The notes: generated from the letters alone by a model not told the origin. 5,826 bases of DNA from Gammaproteobacteria bacterium (GCA_027297825.1 JAPUHH010000039.1:1-5826); one strand, 5' to 3'; shown: positions 1 to 5,826, counted from the stretch's first letter. A program made the numbers and translations.

Positions 1-1
1 T

Positions 2-595
2 CCGATCTGTACTGCAGCTACAGGTGGTTTTGCAGGCGCAGCCGTTATGGCCGCAATTCGATTCGGTGTTGCGCGCGGCGTATTTTCCAATGAAGCCGGA
101 TTGGGCAGCGCCCCTATCGCGCACGCTGCAGCACAAACTAATAGTCCAGTACGTCAAGGCATGATCGCAATGCTAGGAACCTTTATAGATACTATTATCA
201 TTTGCACCATGACCGCTCTGGTAATCCTACTGACCGGCGCATGGACCAGCGGTGAAACAGGCGCGTCGCTTTCAACACTCGCCTACGGCCAAGGAATTAG
301 TTTTGGCAACTACATCGTAACCTTTGGTTTAGTCATTTTTGCATTTACCACTTTATTAGGCTGGAGCTACTATGGCGAACGTTGCGCTGAGTTCATTTTT
401 GGCTCACGAGTTATCACTCCATACAGAATTTTTTGGGTTGTTGCTATCATGGCGGGCGCATTGATAAAACTCGATTTTGTTTGGTTATTTGCTGATGTAA
501 TGAACGGCTTTATGGCGGTACCTAACTTAATTGCACTAGTATTATTAAGCCCTGTTATCTTTAAAGTCACAAAAGAATACTTAAATAAACACTAA
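2..595 (+). CDS. Sodium:alanine (AGCS family) symporter, C-terminal part
   Basis: This is the 3' end of a membrane transporter whose start lies outside the window. The frame is open from base 2 and gives 197 residues before the TAA stop; family members are usually about 450 residues, so roughly the last 40% is present. The sequence GVARGVFSNEAGLGSAPIAH, just after the left edge, is the signature of the alanine/glycine:cation symporter family, which couples Na+ (or H+) entry to uptake of alanine or glycine across the inner membrane. About four hydrophobic segments follow: one around GTFIDTIIICTMTALVILL, one around YIVTFGLVIFAFTTLLGW, and two near the end. The protein finishes with a short charged tail, KVTKEYLNKH. 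No terminator is visible in the 28 bases before nadC, so the two genes may share a transcript. The family call is firm; the exact substrate cannot be read from this fragment. Confidence 0.93.
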   Translation, partial: PICTAATGGFAGAAVMAAIRFGVARGVFSNEAGLGSAPIAHAAAQTNSPVRQGMIAMLGTFIDTIIICTMTALVILLTGAWTSGETGASLSTLAYGQGISFGNYIVTFGLVIFAFTTLLGWSYYGERCAEFIFGSRVITPYRIFWVVAIMAGALIKLDFVWLFADVMNGFMAVPNLIALVLLSPVIFKVTKEYLNKH

Positions 596-618
596 CTATA
601 CTATTGGAATCTAAAAGC

Positions 619-623
619 AAGGA
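619..623 (+). promoter_or_regulatory. Possible ribosome binding site of nadC, abutting the start
   Basis: AAGGA lies directly against the nadC ATG with no spacer. This is closer than the usual 5-9 bases, so it may work poorly. A weaker purine run (AAAAG, 613-617) sits at a better distance. An in-frame stop at 612-614 and no start codon in between exclude an upstream start, so ATG 624 stands despite the odd spacing. Confidence 0.35.
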
Positions 624-1472
624 ATGAAGCTTAATAATCATAACCAGGATGCACTACAAACCATACAGCGCACTGTGCAATTCGCACTTGAAGAAGATAT
701 TGGCACTGGGGATGTTACGGCATCACTGTTTAACGTCGACCAAAATCACAATGCCAAAGTGATTTGTCGCGAGGAGGCGGTCTTCTGTGGTCAACAGTGG
801 TTTAATGAATCCTTTCATCAACTAGATCCCAATATCAATATTAATTGGCTATTGAAGGATGGCGATCTTACCGAAAAAGATGCACCTATCTGCACCTTAC
901 AGGGTGCCGCACAAGCAATTCTCACCGGTGAACGCACGGCAATAAATTTTCTGCAAACCTTATCCGCCACCGCCACCATCACCAATAAATACGTTGAGCG
1001 TATTGCAGGCACTGCTGCACAAATTTTAGATACGCGCAAAACACTACCTGGCATGCGCTATGCGCAAAAATATGCCGTACTCTGCGGTGGAGGAATGAAT
1101 CATCGCATGGGCTTATATGATGCAATTTTAATCAAAGAAAATCATATTACTGCAGCCGGCTCAATCAAAAAAGCAGTGGCGCTAGCAAAACAAGACTTCC
1201 CTACACTAAAATTAGAAATTGAAGTAGAAACCAAACAGCAGCTTAAAGAGGCGATTAAAACAGAAGCCGATACCGTCCTGCTTGATAATTTCTCTTTGTC
1301 CGAACTAGAAGCTGCCGTGAATGTTAATGAAAATAGAAAAAAGTTAGAGGCTTCAGGCAATATTTCACTAGATAACATTCGTGAAATCGCTAAAACAGGT
1401 GTGCACTTTATTTCAATAGGCGCAATCACTAAACATATTCAAGCTGTAGACTACTCAATGCGATTTGAGTAA
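624..1472 (+). CDS. nadC: Nicotinate-nucleotide pyrophosphorylase (quinolinate phosphoribosyltransferase)
   Basis: This cytoplasmic enzyme converts quinolinate and PRPP to nicotinate mononucleotide, CO2 and pyrophosphate in de novo NAD synthesis. The 282-residue product is a normal length for the family. Visible family motifs are ALEEDIGTGDVTA near the N-terminus, ERTAINFLQTLS (E103-), DTRKTLPGMRYAQKYAVLCG (D136-) followed by GGMNHRMGLYDAILIKENH, the acidic E200 in EIEVET, D221 in VLLDNFS, and the C-terminal ISIGAITKHIQAVDYSMRFE. By family knowledge, R104, R138, K139, H160, R161, K171, E200 and D221 correspond to the substrate-binding and catalytic residues of characterised NadC proteins, which are numbered about one higher there; all are present, so the enzyme should be active. 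ATG 624 is the only reasonable start and gives the usual N-terminal helical extension. The gene lies 28 bases after the symporter and converges on mazG. Confidence 0.97.
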   Translation: MKLNNHNQDALQTIQRTVQFALEEDIGTGDVTASLFNVDQNHNAKVICREEAVFCGQQWFNESFHQLDPNININWLLKDGDLTEKDAPICTLQGAAQAILTGERTAINFLQTLSATATITNKYVERIAGTAAQILDTRKTLPGMRYAQKYAVLCGGGMNHRMGLYDAILIKENHITAAGSIKKAVALAKQDFPTLKLEIEVETKQQLKEAIKTEADTVLLDNFSLSELEAAVNVNENRKKLEASGNISLDNIREIAKTGVHFISIGAITKHIQAVDYSMRFE

Positions 1473-1496
1473 TATGCCGCGCGCAGATAGCTACTT

Positions 1497-2291
1497 TTAA
1501 CCCACTTCCAATTTAGCATTTTCCCAAGCCGTTTCCATCTCTTCCAAATCGCACTTCTTAAGTTCTTTCCCTTGAGCGGCCAATTTATTTTCTAGATGCT
1601 CAAAGCGTCGAATAAATTTACCATTACCTTTGCGTAATGCCTCTTCAGCATCAACTTTTAAATGTCGACTAAGATTCACTACAGAAAAAAGCAAGTCTCC
1701 AAGCTCTTCTTCTAATCTAGCCTGTTTCAATTCAGATGCTTGATCTTGTGCATTCATCACCTCTTTAACTTCAACAAGTTCTTCTTCAACTTTGTGCAAC
1801 ACCTCTTTGACTTCCTGCCAATCAAACCCAACTGTTGCAACACACTTTTGTATTTTTTTAGCACGCAACAATTGAGGCATCACCATAGGTATATCACTCA
1901 ATAAACTGTTATTTTCATATTGAGATTTTTCTGCACGCTCAGTCTGCTTAAGCTCTTCCCAATCTGCAACCTTCGCATTAAGCTGATCATCAAACACCTG
2001 CGGGTGTCGACGCACCAGCTTATCACTGATGCTTTTTGCAACATCATCAAAATTAAATAAATTCTGCTCTCGCGCCATTTGCGTGTAATACACAATCTGC
2101 AAAAGTAAATCTCCAAGCTCATTTTTTAGCTGAGAATAATCTTGCTGATCAATCGAATCGGCCACTTCATAAACCTCTTCAATCGTATATGGAACTATCG
2201 AAGCAAAAGTCTGCTGCTGATCCCATAAGCAACCGCGCTCCGGATCCCGCAAAGTTTTCATGATATTCAATAATCGATACAAATTATCCAT
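1497..2291 (-). CDS. mazG: Nucleoside triphosphate pyrophosphohydrolase MazG
   Basis: MazG hydrolyses (d)NTPs to the monophosphate and pyrophosphate; in E. coli it is linked to nucleotide-pool cleaning and to lowering ppGpp during starvation. With the ATG at 2291 the product is 264 residues, close to the E. coli length, and its first residues (MDNLYRLLNIM) align without gaps to the E. coli start. Two tandem MazG domains are visible. The first has E38, E39 and E42 (IEEVYE) followed by ELGD at 58-61. The second has EEE at 169-171 plus E174, followed by EEELGD at 194-199, the Mg-binding pattern of the active domain. Other family blocks are SDKLVRRHPQVF, WEELKQTERAEK and KCVATVGFDW. The usual CPWD near the N-terminus reads CLWD here. 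A GTG at 2300, in frame, would add three residues. The gene is convergent with nadC and divergent from the RHH/c-di-GMP cluster. Confidence 0.96.
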   Translation of the reverse strand: MDNLYRLLNIMKTLRDPERGCLWDQQQTFASIVPYTIEEVYEVADSIDQQDYSQLKNELGDLLLQIVYYTQMAREQNLFNFDDVAKSISDKLVRRHPQVFDDQLNAKVADWEELKQTERAEKSQYENNSLLSDIPMVMPQLLRAKKIQKCVATVGFDWQEVKEVLHKVEEELVEVKEVMNAQDQASELKQARLEEELGDLLFSVVNLSRHLKVDAEEALRKGNGKFIRRFEHLENKLAAQGKELKKCDLEEMETAWENAKLEVG

Positions 2292-2303
2292 AGAGGCCAC
2301 ACA

Positions 2304-2307
2304 TCCT
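2304..2307 (-). promoter_or_regulatory. Possible mazG Shine-Dalgarno (AGGA), start ambiguous
   Basis: On the minus strand AGGA lies 3 bases before the GTG at 2300 and 12 bases before the ATG at 2291. Neither spacing is ideal, so this site does not decide the start. The ATG was chosen because the protein then aligns exactly with the E. coli MazG N-terminus. Confidence 0.4.
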
Positions 2308-2557
2308 GCAGATTATGCCCAATAAATGAGCTTTAAATTACTTTCGATATATTATTCAATAGCTTACATGTATTTTTTATATTAATAAGCATTTAATAAC
2401 TTACTTATATTTAAATCAGGTAATAGGTAAAACACCAAAAACACTCCCCCTAACCATAAGCTACCTTAAACGCCAAAATATTCAACAATATGACCTATTC
2501 TTCAATCCAGTCGCTTTATTTATCAATACGTTCCATAAACTTCTCAAACCACTTTTT

Positions 2558-2586
2558 TTGTATAGTTATGTGAAATTTGTCATACT
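2558..2586 (+). promoter_or_regulatory. Candidate promoter for the RHH/c-di-GMP cluster
   Basis: A TTGTAT (2558-2563) and a CATACT (2581-2586) are separated by 17 bases, and TGT immediately before the second box gives it an extended -10 form (TGn). A T7 run lies just upstream of the -35. Transcription would start near 2592-2594, inside the large palindrome, leaving a leader of about 22 bases. The boxes match sigma-70 consensus only partly (3/6 and 4/6). Alternatives are TATTAT (2586-2591) or TATAGT (2561-2566) as the -10; the last would place the whole palindrome in the transcript. Confidence 0.4.
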
Positions 2587-2620
2587 ATTATCATGATTTT
2601 CCAATGATAATTATATGACA
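2578..2620. promoter_or_regulatory. 43-base interrupted palindrome, probable operator (or leader hairpin) over the RHH start
   Basis: Two 17-base arms are symmetric about base 2599. The outer blocks are TGTCATA (2578-2584) and TATGACA (2614-2620); the inner blocks are ATTATCAT (2587-2594) and ATGATAAT (2604-2611). All 15 of these pairs match perfectly. Only the 2-base junctions (2585-2586 against 2612-2613) fail, and the centre (2595-2603) is an unpaired 9 bases. TCAT occurs at 2580 and 2591, and ATGA at 2593, 2604 and 2615, so like-oriented units are 11 bases apart, about one helical turn. The structure covers the candidate -10, the predicted start of transcription and the ATG of the RHH gene. 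This fits an operator for a dimeric or cooperative DNA-binding protein, most simply the RHH protein encoded directly downstream. A start-codon-masking RNA hairpin is the alternative. The geometry is seen directly; the role is inferred. Confidence 0.6.
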
Positions 2621-2800
2621 CAGCCAAAAGACAAACAGACTCAAAATTCAGCCTTGCTGCAAGTCAGGATTTCGAGAGATTTGCGTGATGAATTTATGCG
2701 CCAAGCAAAGTCCGATGATGATAGTGCTTCACGCTTAGTACGCAAATGGATTCGTAAATACTTGAAAACTGGCTCACAGGAAGATTTGTTTAACACGTGA
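2615..2800 (+). CDS. Small ribbon-helix-helix (Arc/CopG/MetJ-type) DNA-binding protein
   Basis: This 61-residue protein fits the RHH fold. A polar tail (1-12) is followed by a short beta strand, ALLQVRIS (13-20), then helix A, RDLRDEFMRQAKSD (21-34), a turn, and helix B, SASRLVRKWIRKYLK (37-51). The alternating Q16 and R18 of the strand would face the DNA groove in such a dimer, and the SxSxLVRxxI pattern in helix B is typical. Only a short tail follows, so there is no second domain. The ATG at 2615 has no recognisable Shine-Dalgarno sequence, and an in-frame stop at 2594-2596 precludes an earlier start. Its end overlaps the next gene by four bases (GTGA, 2797-2800), which suggests translational coupling. 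The likely job is transcriptional control of its own cluster through the palindrome at 2578-2620. An antitoxin role was considered, but the partner is a large signalling enzyme, not a toxin. No specific family name is recognised. Confidence 0.85.
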   Translation: MTQPKDKQTQNSALLQVRISRDLRDEFMRQAKSDDDSASRLVRKWIRKYLKTGSQEDLFNT

Positions 2801-5397
2801 TTCGCACAATCGAAAAACAGGTCGACCATAGACTACGCACCAGGCACAAAGGTGAAAAAAGCGAATCCGAAGATTCTACCAACATGGCTGTAAAGGTTTC
2901 TTTAGTTAATGTCGGCAAGGATTTGTGGACGTATCTATGCCGTCACACCCCCCCACCCCTTGCAATTTCAAATCTTGCGAATGAAGGGCAGCTTACTGAC
3001 ATTCTCAATGAAGGTCATATTGATAGCAAAGTGATTGTTCTAGGGCATCACATGGAAGAGCCTTTAAGAGTCGCGAGTTGGATACAAGAACATGACTCAA
3101 ACATAAAAATATTCCTGTTGCGTAAACCAGCCGATTTTGACGCACTCAATATAAGCATTAAAGATTCGCCTAATTTAATTAAAGGCATTGAATTATGGTC
3201 AACTGCAAAAATCAAAGAACTACCTCCGGCATTAAAAAATGCAGTTGATTCTATAAATAGCAACGAGAATGTTATAGAACTCGATAGCAACCAAATAACG
3301 AATCAAAATAATCCTCTGCCTTCGCCTACGCCTACGCCTACGCCTATCTCAGATAACAAGTTAGACACTGTGCTGGAAACAGCATCTATTGGACTAATTT
3401 GCATAGATGATGAAGATACAATTCTTGAGCTAAACGCACCTGCGGCATCAATGCTCAACCTACATGAGCAAGACTCATTAGGCACACCTTTATCATTAAT
3501 CTTTGAACAAGTTGAACTTATAAAGCTGCACCACATTATCAATACATGTGATGATGAGGACCAAAAGCTTCCTCGTAATATTAAAGCGATTGATGCAGTT
3601 GGCTTGGCAAGGTATTTCCGTGTTTCTGCTTTCACAGAATATCAGGATCAGCACTACATCATTAATTTAATTTTACAAGACATCACAAAAAGTGCGCTTG
3701 CGGATATTAAATTAGAACAAGAAAAACAACGCAATCGAATTACACTAAAATTACTTAAAGATGGCGTTATTACAACGGATAATGAATGCAATATAGAATC
3801 CATGAACCCTGTTGCCGAAGGATTAACTGGATGGCCGAGCTATGAAGCAAAAGGCATATTTCTTGACGGTGTATTCAAACTTATAGACACAAATACAAGA
3901 GAACGAATCACTAATCTCGGCAAAGACTGTTTGCAGTCTGGCAAACCAATAGAAACTAACGCCAGTTTAGTGCTAATAGATCGCTTTAATAACGAACATC
4001 CAATCGAGCTTTCACTTTCACCCAGTAGCACATTAAATCTTGAGTCCGGTGGCTTAGTATTAATCTTCAAAGACGCATCAGAAACAAAACGACTTACGCA
4101 AGAAATTACGCATCAGGCTTCACACGACTCGTTAACCGGATTACTAAATAAACAAGAATTTGAAAGCCGTTTAGATAATGCACTCACCAGCGCAAACACA
4201 CATGATGTTCAACACGTGTTGTGCTATTTAGACCTCAATCAATTTAAAGTTATTAATGCTCAAGCCGGCCACACGGCTGGAGATGCCATTCTCAAACAAG
4301 CTGCTGAACAAATGCAACACCACATGCGTAGTATAGATGTGTTTGCGCGTCTAGGCGGTGATGAATTTAGCTTGTTACTTATCAATACAACTATCGAACA
4401 TGCGCGAGCTATCGCACAAGAACTCATCGATACAATTCGTAGTGCTAGGTTTACTTGGCAGGATCAACAATTTGAAATTGGGTTAAGCATTGGACTTATC
4501 TCTATTGATAAGAATTCACAAGATCCAGCACAAATGCTAACTCGCGCAGAACTTGCATGCTTCACTGCCAAAGACCATGGCCGCAACACCATGCATATCT
4601 ATAGAAAAGAAGATGACGAACTCACCAGACGCCATACAGAAATGATGCGTGCAGCTGGTATTACAGGTGCATTACAAGAAGATCGTTTTCGAATTTATTG
4701 TCAGCCTATCGTCGCCTTGTCACCGAAGAAAAAGGAATCTTTACATTACGAATTATTAATACGCCTAACAGACCCACAAGGTGATCTTATTATGCCTGCC
4801 AGCTTTATTCCTGCTGCAGAGCGTTATGGATTAATGTCAAACATCGACCGCTGGGTAATACGTACTGCATTCCATAGCTATAACGATATTTTCGGCAAAG
4901 ACTCCGGCGTACAAATTGCGATCAATTTATCTGGCAACTCCTTAAATGATGATTCATTACTAGATTTCATTAAAGGTGAAATCGATTCAACCAAAATTGA
5001 TCCGGCCACAATTTGTTTTGAGATTACAGAAACTGCAGCAATCAGTAATTTAGACCATGTCAGCCAGCTAATTTTAGAATTGAAAAAAGTTGGCTGCCGA
5101 TTTGCACTAGATGATTTTGGTAGTGGGCTTTCATCATTTGCATATTTGAAAAACTTACCTGTAGATTATTTAAAAATCGATGGCAGCTTTGTACAAGACA
5201 TGATTGATGACACGATAGACCATGCAATGGTCGAAGCCATTAACCAAGTTGGGCACATCATGGGCATTGGCACCATTGCAGAGTGCGTAGAAAGCGATGA
5301 AGTCGTAGAAATGTTACGCGAACTTGGAGTGGATTACGCACAAGGATATGCCATGGGCTCTCCCGTTCCTATTGAAGGCTTAAAGCAATTACAATAG
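2797..5397 (+). CDS. Bifunctional-type c-di-GMP enzyme: pseudo-receiver-like, PAS, PAS, GGDEF, EAL
   Basis: The product (866 residues from GTG 2797) should make and/or degrade c-di-GMP. No signal peptide or membrane segment is seen, so it is probably cytoplasmic. Residues ~32-155 alternate hydrophobic strands and helices like a receiver domain (VSLVNV, SKVIVLG, IKIFLL) but lack the phospho-acceptor aspartate. A Pro/Thr linker (173-183) precedes PAS 1 (~189-300), a short charged helix (~300-320) and PAS 2 (~314-430). The GGDEF domain (~440-600) has DSLTGL, D479, GGDEF at 520-524 and the inhibitory-site RxxD (R511, D514) exactly five residues before it. The EAL domain (~625-866) has E652LL, N710, E742, D772 D773, K793, E829 and Q849, so the metal and substrate residues look intact; AEGVE reads AECVE and EAL reads ELL. 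The GTG overlaps the RHH stop; AGGAAG (2778-2783) is 13 bases upstream. ATG 2884 (residue 30) is an alternative start that keeps every domain. The architecture recalls FimX, but FimX has degenerate catalytic motifs. Confidence 0.95.
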   Translation: MIRTIEKQVDHRLRTRHKGEKSESEDSTNMAVKVSLVNVGKDLWTYLCRHTPPPLAISNLANEGQLTDILNEGHIDSKVIVLGHHMEEPLRVASWIQEHDSNIKIFLLRKPADFDALNISIKDSPNLIKGIELWSTAKIKELPPALKNAVDSINSNENVIELDSNQITNQNNPLPSPTPTPTPISDNKLDTVLETASIGLICIDDEDTILELNAPAASMLNLHEQDSLGTPLSLIFEQVELIKLHHIINTCDDEDQKLPRNIKAIDAVGLARYFRVSAFTEYQDQHYIINLILQDITKSALADIKLEQEKQRNRITLKLLKDGVITTDNECNIESMNPVAEGLTGWPSYEAKGIFLDGVFKLIDTNTRERITNLGKDCLQSGKPIETNASLVLIDRFNNEHPIELSLSPSSTLNLESGGLVLIFKDASETKRLTQEITHQASHDSLTGLLNKQEFESRLDNALTSANTHDVQHVLCYLDLNQFKVINAQAGHTAGDAILKQAAEQMQHHMRSIDVFARLGGDEFSLLLINTTIEHARAIAQELIDTIRSARFTWQDQQFEIGLSIGLISIDKNSQDPAQMLTRAELACFTAKDHGRNTMHIYRKEDDELTRRHTEMMRAAGITGALQEDRFRIYCQPIVALSPKKKESLHYELLIRLTDPQGDLIMPASFIPAAERYGLMSNIDRWVIRTAFHSYNDIFGKDSGVQIAINLSGNSLNDDSLLDFIKGEIDSTKIDPATICFEITETAAISNLDHVSQLILELKKVGCRFALDDFGSGLSSFAYLKNLPVDYLKIDGSFVQDMIDDTIDHAMVEAINQVGHIMGIGTIAECVESDEVVEMLRELGVDYAQGYAMGSPVPIEGLKQLQ
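3319..3345 (+). repeat. Tandem hexamer repeat CCTACG encoding a Pro-Thr linker
   Basis: Three exact CCTACG units (3325-3342) are flanked by a diverged copy (CCTTCG, 3319-3324) and a final half unit CCT. Six-base units keep the reading frame, so copy-number change would only alter linker length. The encoded PSPTPTPTP links the N-terminal domain to PAS 1. Confidence 0.85.
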
Positions 5398-5407
5398 TGA
5401 TATATTT

Positions 5408-5826
5408 ATGACAACTGTGCCAAGTGCAAAAGAAGAAGTCATTACAGATATTGATTCCTTACGCAGCAAACTTGAATCGTTAATACATGACGCACGCAGG
5501 AATGAAAAAACACTACGAAAATTTCAAAGCTTAGAATTACGCTTATTAAGTTGCAGCTCATTAGCCGAACTTATGCAACTAATTACGCATAAGAGTAAAT
5601 CTACCTTTGGCTGGGAAGTTTTAACCATCATTCTCTATGATGAGCATCAAGATATAAATCGCTTGCTACAAGATGTAGGTGAAGACGCCAGCCGTTACCA
5701 AGAGCTAGTATTTACGCGTGACATATTGCCATTGAAAAAACTATTTGGCCGATTTAAAAAACCTCTCTTGGGCGCTTTTGACCTTAACAAGCATGCAAAC
5801 TTGTTTTTGAATGATCGAAAAGCTCC
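5408..5826 (+). CDS. Coiled-coil plus GAF/DUF484-like sensor protein, N-terminal part (possible diguanylate cyclase)
   Basis: An open frame from ATG 5408 runs off the window after 139 codons without a stop. The visible sequence starts MTTVPSAKEEVITDIDSLRS, followed by a helical, charged stretch (about residues 15-48, SLRSKLESLIHDARRNEKTL and FQSLELRLLSC) that could form a coiled coil. A segment resembling the start of a GAF or DUF484 domain follows (SLAELMQLITHKSKSTFGWE, then VLTIILYDEHQDINRLLQD). Proteins with this kind of N-terminus often end in a GGDEF domain, and the neighbouring gene is a c-di-GMP enzyme, so a diguanylate cyclase is a reasonable guess; the decisive part is outside the window. 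It begins 10 bases after the previous stop codon, which is followed by a second in-frame stop (TGA, 5398-5400), and is probably in the same operon. There is no good Shine-Dalgarno sequence before the ATG, so translation may depend on coupling to the upstream gene. Confidence 0.75.
   Translation, partial: MTTVPSAKEEVITDIDSLRSKLESLIHDARRNEKTLRKFQSLELRLLSCSSLAELMQLITHKSKSTFGWEVLTIILYDEHQDINRLLQDVGEDASRYQELVFTRDILPLKKLFGRFKKPLLGAFDLNKHANLFLNDRKA

Larger units (their letters stand above)
2292..2614. other. AT-rich divergent intergenic region between mazG and the RHH gene
   Basis: These 323 bases contain no convincing gene on either strand. They are much richer in A and T than the flanking genes and should hold the divergent promoters for mazG (leftward) and the RHH/c-di-GMP cluster (rightward). 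No clear -35/-10 pair was found for mazG. Minor structures are a 5-base inverted repeat ATATT/AATAT with a 4-base loop at 2478-2491, a tandem AGGTAAT/AGGTAAA near 2418-2431, and a T7 run at 2553-2559. The significant structure is at the right edge, listed separately. No c-di-GMP riboswitch core was recognised. Confidence 0.7.

Noticed and set aside
818..1429. Minus-strand open frames inside nadC
   Set aside because: They are antisense shadows of a well-conserved gene and show no family resemblance or ribosome binding sites.
1452..1471. Hairpin TACTCAA/TTGAGTA with a 6-base loop at the nadC stop, as a bidirectional terminator between nadC and mazG
   Set aside because: The 7-base stem is AT-rich, overlaps the stop codon and is not followed by a T tract on either strand, so it does not meet the usual criteria for an intrinsic terminator.
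2301..2614. c-di-GMP (GEMM) riboswitch upstream of the c-di-GMP cluster
   Set aside because: The conserved GEMM core blocks could not be found on either strand, and the region is too AT-rich to form the expected paired helices.
2615..2800. RHH protein as the antitoxin of a toxin-antitoxin pair
   Set aside because: The coupled downstream gene is an 866-residue PAS-GGDEF-EAL enzyme, not a small toxin, and no ParE, RelE or HicA-like gene is present.
2641..2829. Minus-strand 62-codon frame opposite the RHH gene
   Set aside because: The plus strand encodes a recognisable RHH fold with an operon context; the opposite frame shows no motif.
3048..4070. Minus-strand open frames inside the GGDEF-EAL gene
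   Set aside because: They lie opposite clear PAS and linker coding sequence and have low-complexity, serine-rich translations typical of shadow frames.

Overview
The window looks like chromosomal DNA from an AT-leaning gammaproteobacterium. The evidence is the style of NadC, the two-domain MazG that aligns start to start with the E. coli protein, and the architecture of the c-di-GMP enzyme. The genus cannot be fixed from sequence alone. There are no tRNA or rRNA genes, transposases, CRISPR arrays or clear phage genes.

Left part (1-2291) is housekeeping. The window opens inside the last ~197 codons of an AGCS-family sodium/alanine-type symporter. It is followed after 28 bases by nadC (quinolinate phosphoribosyltransferase, NAD synthesis). 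nadC converges on mazG (nucleoside triphosphate pyrophosphohydrolase), which lies on the minus strand, with only 24 bases between the two stop codons.

Middle (2292-2614) is a strongly AT-rich divergent intergenic region. Its right edge carries the most striking structure in the window: a 43-base interrupted palindrome (2578-2620) with 17-base arms matching at 15 positions. It runs from a candidate -10 box through the start codon of the next gene, and is built from TCAT/ATGA units spaced 11 bases apart.

Right part (2615-5826) looks like a co-transcribed c-di-GMP signalling cluster. It holds a 61-residue ribbon-helix-helix (RHH) DNA-binding protein, then an 866-residue protein overlapping it by four bases (GTGA). 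The large protein has a pseudo-receiver-like N-terminus, two PAS domains, and GGDEF and EAL domains that both keep their key residues. Ten bases later comes the start of a third protein, with a coiled coil and a GAF/DUF484-like region, cut by the window end. The working model, an inference, is that the RHH protein binds the palindrome and autoregulates the cluster, so that a bifunctional c-di-GMP synthase/phosphodiesterase and a second sensor protein are controlled together.
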